Shown here: piece by piece, positions 18,337-27,205 of the stretch
Position numbering within the stretch: position 1 is the first letter of the stretch
How the letters are laid out: each line of letters opens with the position of its first letter
From: Jiella endophytica
GTDB lineage: Bacteria > Pseudomonadota > Alphaproteobacteria > Rhizobiales > Rhizobiaceae
Length of the DNA stretch: 64,000 bases
Direction: 5' to 3'
Assembly: GCF_004519335.1 (NCBI RefSeq)
Contig: NZ_SOZD01000001.1
Span: 1,030,204 to 1,094,203 of the forward strand
Notes under the pieces: generated by a model
What the model was told of the DNA's origin: nothing
The model's database searches: none
Seen by the model: only the letters and a program-made list of their open reading frames with translations
Translations under genes and position numbers: made by a program

Positions 18337-18825
18337 ATGAACATCGATCTGCTGCAGCCCAAACCGTTCGATCTCGTCGGCAATCCCATCCTGATCGCGG
18401 GCAACGCCGTCGCCTTCGAGGGAACCCTCAGCTATTCGGTCTCCGAGGGGCATGACGAGGTGACCGGCTTCACTACCGTCGGCTCGACCTCGATCCGGCA
18501 GTTCCAGTCCGCGATCGACATTCCGGCCTCGACGGCATTCCAGCTGAGCCGGCTGTTCGTCACCGTGTCCGACGATACGGCCGGCGGCGAGGCGCCGCCG
18601 CCGATGGTCACCGTGCCGGTCTTCTACGGGCCGATGATCCTGCCGGGCTATGCCGGCTTCCAACCCTATACGGTCCGCAGCGGCGACACGCTGTCGGCGA
18701 TCGCCCGGCGGTTCTACGGCGATGCCAGCCGCTTCACCGTCATCGTGGAAGCAAATGCCCATATCATCAGCAACCCGAACGTCATCTTTCCCGGGCAGCA
18801 GCTGCGGATACCGGTGACCGGCTGA
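18337..18825 (+). CDS. Gmad2-like and LysM domain protein
   Basis: 162-residue protein without a clear signal peptide. The N-terminal ~100 residues resemble the immunoglobulin-like Gmad2 domain ([20 protein letters not shown]). The C-terminus is a LysM module starting at [19 protein letters not shown] and ending FPGQQLRIP. LysM binds peptidoglycan-type glycans, so a cell-wall or envelope role is expected. The ATG at 18337 follows a CAAGGAG ribosome-binding site by 6 bases. It is divergent from thrS. Confidence 0.85.
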   Translation: MNIDLLQPKPFDLVGNPILIAGNAVAFEGTLSYSVSEGHDEVTGFTTVGSTSIRQFQSAIDIPASTAFQLSRLFVTVSDDTAGGEAPPPMVTVPVFYGPMILPGYAGFQPYTVRSGDTLSAIARRFYGDASRFTVIVEANAHIISNPNVIFPGQQLRIPVTG

Positions 18826-18982
18826 GACGAGACCGAGGGGCGCATATCGCAGCGCAGCGCCAGTGGCGGCCGCACGGGATGGCAGCCGCGGCCAATAGCT
18901 GACCCGAGCGCCGCCAACGACGGCGGTCCGGTCACGCGGAGGCTTCGATCGGCCCGCTTTGTCCGGGGCCTTGCGGACGCAG

Positions 18983-19159
18983 CTACTCGACCACTTCGGT
19001 CGGCGCCTCGGGCACGTGCTTCTTGATCGACTCGATCGCCCGCTGCGCCCCGGACTTGGTGCTGTAGCCCTCGGTCGAGAAGATGATTTCGCTGTTGTAC
19101 TTGAACCGCACCCGGAACTCGCCGGCCTTGTCCTTGTACACCTCGAACTTGTGAGCCAT
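18983..19159 (-). CDS. DUF1508 (YegP-like) small protein
   Basis: 58-residue protein made of one DUF1508 unit: KFEVYKDKAGEFRVRFKYN and GYSTKSGAQRAIESIKKH are the hallmark strands and helix. Function of the family is unresolved. The ATG at 19159 has a GGGAGGA ribosome-binding site. It lies 86 bases downstream of yidD on the same strand. Confidence 0.9.
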   Translation of the reverse strand: MAHKFEVYKDKAGEFRVRFKYNSEIIFSTEGYSTKSGAQRAIESIKKHVPEAPTEVVE

Positions 19160-19245
19160 CGTCGCTTTCCTCCCATTGGCAGGAAAAGGCTCCGCCGAAG
19201 CCTCCCGAATGTCAATCGGCATCGGACTGCACGGGAAAGCAGCGT

Positions 19246-19512
19246 TCAGAGATCGGGGACGTTGTCGATGCCGTGGCCGCCGAACGGACCGCATTTGACG
19301 ACGCGCCTTGCCGAAAGCCAGCCGCCGCGCATGAGGCCGTGCCGGGCGATCGCCTCATAGGCATATTCCGAGCAGGTCGGGATGTGCCGGCAGTGGCCGC
19401 CGACCAGCGGCGAGAAAGTCACCTGGTAGAGCCGCACGAAGCCGACGCCGAAGAGCCGCCCGGGGGTCTTGCGCCAGGGACCGGTGTAGTTACGTGAGAT
19501 CTTCGCCGGCAT
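19246..19512 (-). CDS. yidD: Membrane protein insertion efficiency factor YidD
   Basis: 88-residue YidD protein that assists YidC-dependent insertion of inner-membrane proteins. The signature LYQVTFSPLVGGHCRHIPTCS and the conserved YAYEAIARHG segment are intact; the C-terminus carries VVKCGPFGGHGIDNVP. The 5' end overlaps the HepT-like gene by 23 bases, an unusual junction that may make yidD translation depend on the toxin module transcript. Confidence 0.95.
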   Translation of the reverse strand: MPAKISRNYTGPWRKTPGRLFGVGFVRLYQVTFSPLVGGHCRHIPTCSEYAYEAIARHGLMRGGWLSARRVVKCGPFGGHGIDNVPDL

Positions 19513-19864
19513 CGGTGAGGATCCGTCGAATTGCCGCGTGCAACTCCGGCACCGAAGTTGTCGCGATCACCCAAAGTGTCGGATAATCGAGGTCGTCATA
19601 TCCATGAGCGATGCGATGGCGCATGCGCACCGGATAGTTGAGGTTTAATTCCGGATACGATCCGCTGAAAACAGGGAATTTTTGCAAGAGTCGATTGCAG
19701 TGTTCTCCGATCTGCTCGATCGCCTTCGACAATGCAAGTTGTTCGACCTCATCCGCTTGCAAGGTCTCAAGGCTAAATCGTTGCGTCACACGAGCACATC
19801 GCGCGCAGGCTGCTTCGATCGATCGAAGCAGGTCAAACGGAGTGACGCCCGAGCCTGACGTCAT
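19490..19864 (-). CDS. HepT-like toxin
   Basis: 124-residue helical HEPN-family protein. The diagnostic RX4HXY motif is present as RHRIAHGY in the C-terminal half, followed by DDLDYPTLW; this His and Arg form the RNase centre and the Tyr is the AMPylation target in studied HepT proteins. The ATG at 19864 overlaps the MntA stop (ATGA). The gene ends inside the 5' end of yidD. It pairs with the MntA-like gene as an RNase toxin whose activity is blocked by AMP addition. Confidence 0.88.
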   Translation of the reverse strand: MTSGSGVTPFDLLRSIEAACARCARVTQRFSLETLQADEVEQLALSKAIEQIGEHCNRLLQKFPVFSGSYPELNLNYPVRMRHRIAHGYDDLDYPTLWVIATTSVPELHAAIRRILTDAGEDLT

Positions 19865-20151
19865 AGCGACTTGCAATCGGCCTGAATCCGTTTCAAGAGC
19901 CGTTCCGCGAATTCACCCTGCAGGCGAAGATCAAGCCGGATTCCCGTCGAGGCCTCGACTTCATCCTCCATCTTGAAAACGTCGTAGTAGCTCAGCGGTT
20001 CGTGCCGCTCCACGATGATGTCGAGATCGCTCTCCTCGGTGTCCTCGCCCCGGGCGACAGAGCCGAAGATCCGAGGATTGCTCACCGGATAGCGCGACAG
20101 GATCTCGCGGATCGTCTCGCGGTGCTTTTCGAGGGCTTCAGACGGCTTCAT
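19861..20151 (-). CDS. MntA-like nucleotidyltransferase antitoxin
   Basis: 96-residue minimal nucleotidyltransferase. The catalytic GSX10DXD motif is complete: GSVARGEDTEESDLD, in the middle of the protein. In MntA/HepT modules this enzyme transfers AMP to the toxin tyrosine. The ATG at 20151 is used; a GTG at 20166 is the alternative and neither has a good ribosome-binding site. No clear promoter was identified in the 91-base gap after the IscU-like gene. Confidence 0.88.
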   Translation of the reverse strand: MKPSEALEKHRETIREILSRYPVSNPRIFGSVARGEDTEESDLDIIVERHEPLSYYDVFKMEDEVEASTGIRLDLRLQGEFAERLLKRIQADCKSL

Positions 20152-20242
20152 CGCTTTCGCGTCCACGCTGGCGGGAAAATCCCCTGTTTCCTGTCTCGCC
20201 TATTGTTCGGCCGCCCGGCCGGTGCGCTCGCCGCGCTGTCGC

Positions 20243-20689
20243 TCAGGCCGCCTCGCCGCGCTTTTCCGCCACGATCTTGTCGAGCGCCTCGACCACCGCG
20301 TCGAAGGTCAGCATGGTCGAGGCATGCCGCGCCTTGTGGTCGCGCACGGGCTCCAGATATTTCAGATCCTCGAAGCGGCCCTCAGGCGGCGCGCCGTTCT
20401 CCTTCAACATCGCCCGCATCGTCTCGCGCAGCTGCCGCAACTCCTCAGGCGTCGTGCCGACGATGTGGCGGGCCATCACCGAAGACGACGCCTGGCCGAG
20501 CGCGCAGGCCTTCACCTCATGGGCGAAGTCGGAAACCTTGCCGTCCTCGAGCTTGACGTCGATGGTGACGGTCGAGCCACAGAGCCGCGAATGCGCGGTC
20601 GCGCTGGCATCCGGCTCGTCCAGCCGACCGATCCGAGGAATATTGCCGGCAAATTCCAGGATTCGCGCATTATAGAGATCGTCGATCAC
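20243..20689 (-). CDS. Iron-sulfur cluster assembly scaffold protein (IscU/SufU-like)
   Basis: 148-residue scaffold of the IscU/NifU N-terminal family. Potential cluster ligands are Cys in SRLCGSTVTIDV and in EVKACALGQASSSVMA, plus a later Asp/His pair near VRDHKARHAS; the last cysteine of the canonical trio is replaced by this His-containing stretch, as in other alphaproteobacterial copies of this locus. It is divergent from folE, with a 275-base gap between their starts. Confidence 0.88.
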   Translation of the reverse strand: MIDDLYNARILEFAGNIPRIGRLDEPDASATAHSRLCGSTVTIDVKLEDGKVSDFAHEVKACALGQASSSVMARHIVGTTPEELRQLRETMRAMLKENGAPPEGRFEDLKYLEPVRDHKARHASTMLTFDAVVEALDKIVAEKRGEAA

Positions 20690-20964
20690 GGTATTTTTCC
20701 TTCGACCGAGGTTTTTGCCTCGTGGCCTGTCAATGGGCCTTTGCGCCGATTATATAGGTTCCCGGTCGCCGCTTCGATAGGCCGCTGGACCGGCGGTCGC
20801 CTCGAACCAGAACCGGTCGCTTCGAACGGCCTTCACGCCGCAAGGAACGAGACGTCTTGAAGAAGCCCGCCAATGCCGCCGGAACCGAACGACCGGCCGG
20901 CGCCCCCGACATCCATTCACTGTGGGTGGCAGCTCGGATACCGACAGCTTCGGAGCCTGGAAAC

Positions 20965-21582
20965 ATGGAAGCAGTGGTCAAGAAATTCCCCGAAAAGCCG
21001 GATGAGGCCGGGCGTCCGAGCCGCGCCGAGGCCGAGGCGGCCGTCGAGACCCTTCTGCGCTGGATCGGCGAAAATCCCGGGCGCGAGGGCCTGAAGGAAA
21101 CTCCGAAGCGCGTCGTGAAAGCCTATGAGGAGCTTTTCGCCGGCTACGGACACGGGCCGGGCGAAGTGCTTGGCCGGGTCTTCGAGGAGGTCGCCGGCTA
21201 CAACGACATCGTCCTCGTCAAGGACATCGCCTTCCACACCCACTGCGAGCACCACATGGTGCCGGTGATCGGCAAGGCCCATGTCGCCTATCTTCCCGAC
21301 GGTCGGGTCCTGGGCCTGTCGAAGATCGCCAGGCTGGTCGACATGTTCGGCCGCCGTCTGCAGACTCAGGAAGCGATGACCGCGCAGATCGCCGACGCGC
21401 TGAACGACACGCTGAAGCCGCGGGGTGTGGCGGTGATTCTCGAGGCCGAGCATCTGTGCATGTCGATGCGGGGGATCAGGAGCCACGGCTCCTCGACCTT
21501 CACCGGCACCTATCGCGGCAGCTTCGCCGACGACGTCGCCGAGCAGGACCGCGTCCTGCGGCTCGTCGGCCTCGGCGGCTGA
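20965..21582 (+). CDS. folE: GTP cyclohydrolase I
   Basis: 205-residue enzyme converting GTP to 7,8-dihydroneopterin triphosphate for folate and other pterins. Zinc ligands are in [10 protein letters not shown] (residues 91-100) and [12 protein letters not shown]. The ATG at 20965 follows GGAG by about 9 bases and gives the normal length; an in-frame TTG at 20857 would add 36 residues not seen in the family. Dihydroneopterin triphosphate is also the likely root of the pterin used by the C1 island, so the two regions may be metabolically linked. Confidence 0.95.
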   Translation: MEAVVKKFPEKPDEAGRPSRAEAEAAVETLLRWIGENPGREGLKETPKRVVKAYEELFAGYGHGPGEVLGRVFEEVAGYNDIVLVKDIAFHTHCEHHMVPVIGKAHVAYLPDGRVLGLSKIARLVDMFGRRLQTQEAMTAQIADALNDTLKPRGVAVILEAEHLCMSMRGIRSHGSSTFTGTYRGSFADDVAEQDRVLRLVGLGG

Positions 21583-21600
21583 ACTTCGACCCTGATCCCC

Positions 21601-22026
21601 GTGTCTCCCGCCAAGTTCTCTGCGCCTTCCACTGATCCGTTCGAGCAGGAGGAAGGCTTCGTCCTGCGCCCGCGGTTCGATGCCGGCGGTCTGATCACCG
21701 CCGTCGCGACCGATCATCTCACCGGCGACTTGCTGATGGTCGCGCACATGAACGCCGAGGCGCTCGAGCAAACCATTTCGACCGGCATCGCGCATTACTG
21801 GTCGCGCTCGCGCGGCAAGCTTTGGAAGAAGGGCGAAAGTTCCGGAGCGCTGCAGACGGTCAAGGAAATCCGCGTCGACTGCGACCAGGACGCCGTCTGG
21901 CTGAAGGTCGCCTGCGACAAGCGGGAAGACACCTGCCACACGGGCAGGACATCGTGCTTCTACAGGGTGGTGGAACCTGCCACCCGAGCCTTGGAGCCGG
22001 CGGCCCGCCCTCACCCGGAAAGCTGA
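21601..22026 (+). CDS. hisI: Phosphoribosyl-AMP cyclohydrolase
   Basis: 141-residue enzyme of histidine synthesis that opens the adenine ring of phosphoribosyl-AMP. Motifs [29 protein letters not shown] (metal-binding aspartates) and [11 protein letters not shown] (zinc cysteines) are intact. It is the stand-alone form without the HisE domain. The GTG start lies 18 bases after folE, so the two are likely cotranscribed. Confidence 0.96.
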   Translation: MSPAKFSAPSTDPFEQEEGFVLRPRFDAGGLITAVATDHLTGDLLMVAHMNAEALEQTISTGIAHYWSRSRGKLWKKGESSGALQTVKEIRVDCDQDAVWLKVACDKREDTCHTGRTSCFYRVVEPATRALEPAARPHPES

Positions 22027-22131
22027 CAGACGATGAACCGGTCGCGTTCCTTAGGCCTTCGATCTTTAACACGATGGTCAAGAGTTCGGCCTAGGCTTCT
22101 CCATCACGAAGGCCGAAACCAGAGGGCAGCC

Positions 22132-23127
22132 ATGCTCGAACGTGTATTCGGTTGGCGCGACGACCCGATCAGCCAGCCGCAGCTTATGCCGCGCGAGGTG
22201 ACCACCAGGCCGAAACCCTCGGCCGGCATCGCGCTGGCGCTCGGCGGCGGCGCTGCCCGGGGATGGGCCCATATCGGCGTCCTGAAGGCCCTCGACGAAT
22301 TCGACATCCCGATCTCGATGATCGCCGGCACCTCGATCGGCGCCCTCGTCGGCGGCTGCTATCTCGCCGGCAAGCTGCCCGAACTCGAGGAATTCGCGCT
22401 GTCGCTGACGCGCCGCGGCCTCATCCGCTATCTCGATTTCCGCATCGGCGGCTCCGGCCTGATCGGCGGGCTCAGGCTGTCGCGCCGGCTGACCGAGGCG
22501 CTTCACGAAACCCGCATCGAGGATCTCAGCCGGCCGCTGATCTGCGTTGCGACGGATGCCCAGACCGGCCACGAAGTGTGGCTGGATTCCGGCTCGCTGG
22601 TGCTGGCCATGCGCGCCTCCTACGCCCTCCCCGGCGTCTTCGAACCGGTGATCTGCGGCGGCCGCCGGCTGATGGACGGTGCGCTTGTCAACCCGGTGCC
22701 GGCAAATGTCTGCCGCGTCTTCGAAGAGCAGAACGTCATGGCGGTCAACCTGCACTACGATCTCTTCGGCCGTGCCGCCGTCCTGAGGATGCGCGCCGAC
22801 GAGGCCGAGCCCGCTTCCCACGACGCGTTCGAGGCCGTCTCGCCTCATGAGAGCGAACGCGAGGGACCGACCGATCGACGCAAGGGGCTCGGCCTCACCC
22901 GCACCATGGTCGACGCCTTCAACATCATCCAGGATCGGATCTCGCGGGCGAGGCTCGCCGGCGATCCGCCGGACCTGTCGCTGCAGCCGCGGGTGCGCGA
23001 CATCGGCCTGTGGGAGTTCTTCCGCGCCGAGGAGGCGATCGAGATCGGTTACAGCGCGACCAAGAGCCGCATCTCCGAGATCGAGCGTCTTGCCGCAAGC
23101 CACCATCCCGAGACGATGCGGCTCTGA
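22132..23127 (+). CDS. Patatin-like phospholipase family protein
   Basis: 331-residue patatin-fold hydrolase. The oxyanion loop is GGGAARGWAHIG (residues 38-49), the nucleophile Ser68 is in GTSIG, and the dyad Asp182 is in MDGALVNP. Members hydrolyse acyl esters of lipids; the substrate is unknown. The C-terminal part contains a charged linker and a helix rich in basic residues. The ATG at 22132 opens the protein with MLERVFGWRDD, common to alphaproteobacterial homologues; there is no strong ribosome-binding site. Downstream of hisI by 105 bases. Confidence 0.9.
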   Translation: MLERVFGWRDDPISQPQLMPREVTTRPKPSAGIALALGGGAARGWAHIGVLKALDEFDIPISMIAGTSIGALVGGCYLAGKLPELEEFALSLTRRGLIRYLDFRIGGSGLIGGLRLSRRLTEALHETRIEDLSRPLICVATDAQTGHEVWLDSGSLVLAMRASYALPGVFEPVICGGRRLMDGALVNPVPANVCRVFEEQNVMAVNLHYDLFGRAAVLRMRADEAEPASHDAFEAVSPHESEREGPTDRRKGLGLTRTMVDAFNIIQDRISRARLAGDPPDLSLQPRVRDIGLWEFFRAEEAIEIGYSATKSRISEIERLAASHHPETMRL

Positions 23128-23170
23128 CCGCATCGCGCCGGCGACCTGTAATGTCCCGATAACGGCCCGA

Positions 23171-23602
23171 TCAGCCGGCGGCGATATATTCGCGCATCTG
23201 TTCGGCCTCGCGCTCGGTCTCCTCGATCTTCATCTTGACGATGTCGCCGATCGAGACGATGCCCGCGAGCCGGCCGCCCTCGATGACCGGCAGATGGCGG
23301 AACCGGCCGTTGGTCATGATCGACAGAACCTCGTCGATTCCCGTCTCGCCGGAACAGGTCTGCACCTTGACCGTCATCGCCTCGCCGATCGGCTTGTCGA
23401 GGACGCCTGCCCCGGATTTTGCCAGCACCCGCACGACGTCGCGCTCCGAGACGATGCCGGCGACGGCGCCGCCCTCGTCCACCAGCACGATGGCGCCGAT
23501 GCGCCGCTCCGCCAGAACTTCGACGACTTCGGCAATCGTCACCTCCGGCCGAAGCGTGAAGACGTCTCCTCCCTTTGTCTTCAGTATGTGACCGACATTC
23601 AT
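23171..23602 (-). CDS. CBS domain protein
   Basis: 143-residue protein consisting of two tandem CBS domains, about residues 8-65 and 75-130, ending in a charged helix. CBS pairs bind adenosine-type ligands and regulate partners. The pattern GAIVLVDEGGAVAGIVSERDVV and RHLPVIEGGRLAGIVSIGDIV marks both modules. The ATG at 23602 has AAAGGGAGG upstream. No fused effector domain is present, so its partner is unknown. Confidence 0.92.
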   Translation of the reverse strand: MNVGHILKTKGGDVFTLRPEVTIAEVVEVLAERRIGAIVLVDEGGAVAGIVSERDVVRVLAKSGAGVLDKPIGEAMTVKVQTCSGETGIDEVLSIMTNGRFRHLPVIEGGRLAGIVSIGDIVKMKIEETEREAEQMREYIAAG

Positions 23603-23725
23603 TCTCGCCTCCCTTTGTCTCCTGCAACAAAGGTGAGACACGCGAGGCACAAGGGCAAGCCCCCGGCTGCGACCTGAGGTCGCCGGACGGTGGAGGTGTC
23701 TCGTGGTCCGCAACGTCGCCCGGCG

Positions 23726-24469
23726 CTACTGGCGCCGCCCCGTGAAACCGTCGAATAGCGGCAGGGCGAAGAAGCCGAAGACGAAACCGCCGAGATGCGC
23801 CTCCCAGGCGACTTCGCCGCCGCCTGTGAGAGCGCCGCCGACGCCGGCGCCGACGAGGAAATTGGTGGCGAAGAAGGCGATGATGAAGACGAGCACCGTC
23901 CGATCGGACAGCGCCGCGCCCACCGTCAGCGCCGGCTGCGGCCGGCCGGCGCCCATCATGCGGCGCGGACCGGCGCGCACGAAAGCGAAGCGGCAGGCTC
24001 CGCCCATCAGCGCCGAAACTGCGCCGGAGGCGCCGATCACCGGCACGACGAGGCCGGTATTGACGAGAAAGAACACCGCCGCGCCCGCCACAGATCCGAC
24101 GGCGCAGAAGGCGAGGAAGCGAAGATTGCCGAGGCGCCGGGCCACCGGTGTCCCGAAAGCGAGGAACCAGACCGTGTTGAGGCCGAGATGGGTCCAGCTG
24201 CCGTGGAGGAATGCGTAGGTCAGCGGCGACCAGAGATCGGCGCCCGCCGACCTCAGCTGGCACAGCTCGTCAATCGTGTCGTAGCAGCCGGGAATGAAGG
24301 CAAAGTCGAGAATGAAGCGGGATGCCGCGATCTCGCCGAGGATCCAGCTGTCATAGGCATGGACCAGCGCCATGAAGGCGACGAGACCGAGAATGACACC
24401 GGGAACGTTGAAGGCCGGCGGCGGGCGACGCGGCTCCTGCGGCGCTTCCTCTTGGTATGCTTCGGACAA
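23726..24469 (-). CDS. Rhomboid family intramembrane serine protease
   Basis: 247-residue membrane protein with six or seven hydrophobic segments. The catalytic Ser lies in GASGAVSALMG near residue 148 and the catalytic His in WEAHLGGFVFGF near residue 225; HGSWTHLGLNTVWFLAFG carries the conserved HxxxN region. The start is a TTG at 24469, preferred because GAGGGG lies about 8 bases upstream and no suitable ATG exists. Upstream on the same strand is a strong terminator-like hairpin, which may mean the gene has an attenuated leader. Confidence 0.9.
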   Translation of the reverse strand: MSEAYQEEAPQEPRRPPPAFNVPGVILGLVAFMALVHAYDSWILGEIAASRFILDFAFIPGCYDTIDELCQLRSAGADLWSPLTYAFLHGSWTHLGLNTVWFLAFGTPVARRLGNLRFLAFCAVGSVAGAAVFFLVNTGLVVPVIGASGAVSALMGGACRFAFVRAGPRRMMGAGRPQPALTVGAALSDRTVLVFIIAFFATNFLVGAGVGGALTGGGEVAWEAHLGGFVFGFFALPLFDGFTGRRQ

Positions 24470-25212
24470 GACGTTCCCCTCTGCACTGGCTCTGCCGCGC
24501 GACGCTGCGCCGGCCGATCGTCCGCCGGCATCCGCGGCACAACGCCATTCGCATATCCGGCACCCGGTGGGAACGCCGGAGCCTGCCGGCGGCCTGCCCG
24601 ATCGCGCCTTCGTGCAGGTGTTGGGGTGGACACGTCCGGCGGCAAAGCGACGCCCACCCGCTGGACGGGAAGAAAAAACCGCCTGGGCCAGAGGACCAGG
24701 CGGTTGAAGAAGATCCGTCACGGACGATCCGTCGACGAAAAATGCGCTACGGGACCGGAGATGTCACGCCGCCCACTTAGCCTCCGGGCGGCGCCGCGGC
24801 AATCGCTTCCGGTCATAGTCGTTAACGCCCCGGGCGGCGCGGGCTCGGCAAAATTAACCGCTCGATAGACAGTATGGTTTCGAAAGCTTCCACGCTTTCT
24901 TAACCGTCACGCGATTATCTTTCCCTTGGTCACATTGATGCCCGTGGAGCGAATTCGGGTCGAGGTTTTCCTCGTGGTTTGCCGAAGAGCGGATGCCTGA
25001 TCCGTAAACTCTACTGGAATCATACTGCTAGCTGCAGTTGCGGCAGCCGCCTTCGAAGCTTTTCGACAGCGGACCGCGGGCCGAGGGCATCGCCGAGCGA
25101 CGAATCGTCCGGCTATTCCCGGGTGCCGTGCAGCGATTGAAAAGAGTTCGGGCGTAGAACGAGCGCCCGGCTGGACGCGGAGCGCTCCAGCGGTCGGAGG
25201 GGAGCGGACACG
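24470..25212. other. 743-base gene-poor region between rhomboid and PilZ genes
   Basis: No protein-coding gene is convincing here. The region contains the leftward terminator hairpin at 24671-24705 and a stretch (~24850-25060) visibly richer in A and T than its surroundings. A 38-codon leftward frame (24907-25023) starts at an ATG without a ribosome-binding site. Promoters for the rhomboid gene and for the PilZ gene should lie here, but no clear -35/-10 pair was found. Confidence 0.5.
24671..24705 (-). terminator. Strong intrinsic terminator on the leftward strand with no assigned gene
   Basis: A 10-bp perfect stem (AACCGCCTGG with CCAGGCGGTT, 9-base loop) is followed on the leftward strand by TTTTTTCTT, the full pattern of a Rho-independent terminator. 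The nearest annotated leftward gene begins 202 bases downstream (rhomboid, TTG at 24469), and none lies directly upstream. It must end either a small RNA made from ~24720-24900 or an attenuated rhomboid leader. Confidence 0.8.
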
Positions 25213-25818
25213 ATGGACATGATGGCTCAACCCTCGCAGCCGGAATCCCACGAGCGGCGCCGCTTCAGCCGCGTCGACCTCGACCTCCTCGGCCGCTTCA
25301 TGTGCGAGGACTTCCAGGAATATCCCTGCCGGGTCGAGAACATGTCGCCCGGCGGCATCGCCGTGGCGACGCCGGTCCAGCCGCGCGAGGGCGAGAGGAT
25401 CATCTTCTACGTCGACCATATCGGCCGCCTCGAAGGCAACGTCGCGAGAGCCTATCCGGGCGGTTTTGCGGTCGACCTCGTCAATTCCGAGCGCAAGCGC
25501 GAGAAGCTCGCCGCGCAGCTCACCTGGTTCGCCAATCGCGGCGAACTCGACCTGCCCGAGGATCGCCGCCACCAGCGCCTGATGCCGAAGGATCCGCGCG
25601 TCGAGATCGTCCTCGACGACGGTCGCCGCTACACCGTCAAGATCATCGATCTGTCGCTGTCCGGCGCCGCGGTGCAGTGCACGGTCCGCCCTGCCCTCAA
25701 TTCGCGGGTCGCTCTCGGGGCGATGCAGGGCCGCGTGGTGCGTCATCTCGAAGACGGCTTCGCGATCGAATTCGCCGCCGTTCAGACGGAAGATGCGCTG
25801 CAGCGCCTGTTCGGCTGA
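25213..25818 (+). CDS. Tandem PilZ domain protein
   Basis: 201-residue cytoplasmic protein with two PilZ-like modules. The first has the c-di-GMP arginine region HERRRFSRVD and the NMSPGGIAV motif; the second has RRHQRLMPKD followed by IIDLSLSGAAV. Both keep the (D/N)xSxxG pattern needed for c-di-GMP binding; the RxxxR is best preserved in the first. It likely links c-di-GMP to motility or surface polysaccharide. The ATG at 25213 follows GGAGGGGAG. No neighbouring partner is evident. Confidence 0.92.
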   Translation: MDMMAQPSQPESHERRRFSRVDLDLLGRFMCEDFQEYPCRVENMSPGGIAVATPVQPREGERIIFYVDHIGRLEGNVARAYPGGFAVDLVNSERKREKLAAQLTWFANRGELDLPEDRRHQRLMPKDPRVEIVLDDGRRYTVKIIDLSLSGAAVQCTVRPALNSRVALGAMQGRVVRHLEDGFAIEFAAVQTEDALQRLFG

Positions 25819-25903
25819 TCGCTGACTTCACCGAAATGAATTGGCGCTTCCCGGCGCGACAATGCGAGCATCACCGTCGACGATCGACGCGGGAGCTTGC
25901 GCT

Positions 25904-26515
25904 ATGATGACCCTTTACGGCATGCCGGATTCCGGCAACTGCTACAAGCCGCGCCTGATGATGGCGCTGACCGGCCGGTCGTTCCGCCATGTCGAGGTCT
26001 CGACCAATGACGGCGGCACGAGGCGCGCGGACTATCTGGCGAGGAACCCGAACGGCAAGGTGCCGCTGCTCGAAACCGAGGACGGCCGCTATCTGCCGGA
26101 ATCGAACGCCATGCTCTGGTATCTCGGCGAGGCAACGCCGTACATTCCGGACGATGCCTTCGAGCGGGCGGAGATGCTCGCTTGGATGTTCTTCGAGCAA
26201 TACAGTCACGAGCCGCAGATCGCCGTCCGCCGCTCGCTGACCATCTATCCGCGGCTTGCGGCACATGCGACGCCCGAGCGCCTCGCCGCGACCCTCGAAG
26301 GCGGCGTCAAGGCGCTGACGATCATGGACCGCCACCTGGCGGAGCGCCAATGGTTTGCCGGCAGTGCGGCGAGCCTCGCCGACGTCGCGCTCTATGCCTA
26401 TACCCATGTCGCCGGCGAAGGCGGCTACGAGCTTGCCGCCTTCCCGTCCGTCGAGGCCTGGCTGCGGCGCGTCGAGGCGCTGCCCGGCTATCGGCCGATG
26501 GGCTGGCTGCCCTGA
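25904..26515 (+). CDS. Glutathione S-transferase family protein
   Basis: 203-residue two-domain GST. The thioredoxin-like N-terminal domain starts MTLYGMPDSGNCYKPRLMM, with the glutathione contact region NGKVPLLETEDG and ESNAMLWYLGEATP; the helical C-terminal domain has WFAGSAASLADVALYAY. Substrate is not predictable. Two adjacent ATGs (25904, 25907) follow a GGGAG ribosome-binding site; the first is used. It converges with the superoxide dismutase gene. Confidence 0.9.
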   Translation: MMTLYGMPDSGNCYKPRLMMALTGRSFRHVEVSTNDGGTRRADYLARNPNGKVPLLETEDGRYLPESNAMLWYLGEATPYIPDDAFERAEMLAWMFFEQYSHEPQIAVRRSLTIYPRLAAHATPERLAATLEGGVKALTIMDRHLAERQWFAGSAASLADVALYAYTHVAGEGGYELAAFPSVEAWLRRVEALPGYRPMGWLP

Positions 26516-26557
26516 CGCAAAGCCCGCCCGATCCCGCCGCCTTTGACAGGTCGCCCG

Positions 26558-27088
26558 TTACTTTGCCGGAAAGATCACCCCGCAGGCGATCCGGCTGCCG
26601 GCATCGCCTGCAGGCTGCGAGGCATAGTCGTCGGCGCCGGAATGGATCATCAAGGCGGAGCCGTCCTCGTCGTTCAGCGCCGCCTCGCCGTCGGTCATCG
26701 TGACGTTCGGATTGAACACCGCGACCTTCACCGCGCCGTCGGTCGCAACGACGTTCGGCATGTCGCCGGCATGCGGCCCGCTCTCGCTCATGTAGCCGTG
26801 GTCGACGCCTGCCGGATTGTAGTGCCCGCCGGCCGACTTGAAGTCGCCTTCGCAGACACCCTTTTCGTGGATGTGGAAGCCATGGGTGCCGTTCGGCAGG
26901 TTGTTCAGATCCGCTTCCATGAGCACGCCGTGTGGTGTCGGAACGAAGGACACCGTCCCCATGGAGGAGCCGTCGGCTTCCTTCACGTCGACGGTCTTCG
27001 CGTCTGCCATGTCGACGCTTGCCTCGGCATAGACGGGGCCTGCAAGCAACAGGGTGGTCAAGGCGGCGGCGGCGGTTGCCAGTTTCAT
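26558..27088 (-). CDS. sodC: Periplasmic Cu/Zn superoxide dismutase
   Basis: 176-residue precursor with a signal peptide (MKLATAAAALTTLLLAGPVYA). Metal ligands are visible in GTHGFHIHEKG, GGHYNPAG and the following VDHGYM, and the conserved C-terminal disulfide and active-site region in SRIACGVI. The protein disproportionates superoxide in the periplasm. The ATG at 27088 follows GAGAGGA. All key His residues appear present. Confidence 0.95.
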   Translation of the reverse strand: MKLATAAAALTTLLLAGPVYAEASVDMADAKTVDVKEADGSSMGTVSFVPTPHGVLMEADLNNLPNGTHGFHIHEKGVCEGDFKSAGGHYNPAGVDHGYMSESGPHAGDMPNVVATDGAVKVAVFNPNVTMTDGEAALNDEDGSALMIHSGADDYASQPAGDAGSRIACGVIFPAK

Positions 27089-27205
27089 CGACTGTCCTCT
27101 CCATGGTTGCGACAGGCGGTCGATCCGACCACGCGTCCGGCGAGGAACTAGTTTCGCCCGGGACCGCACCAACCGGTTGCCGCGGCTCAAAAAGCCGTGA
27201 CGGGC

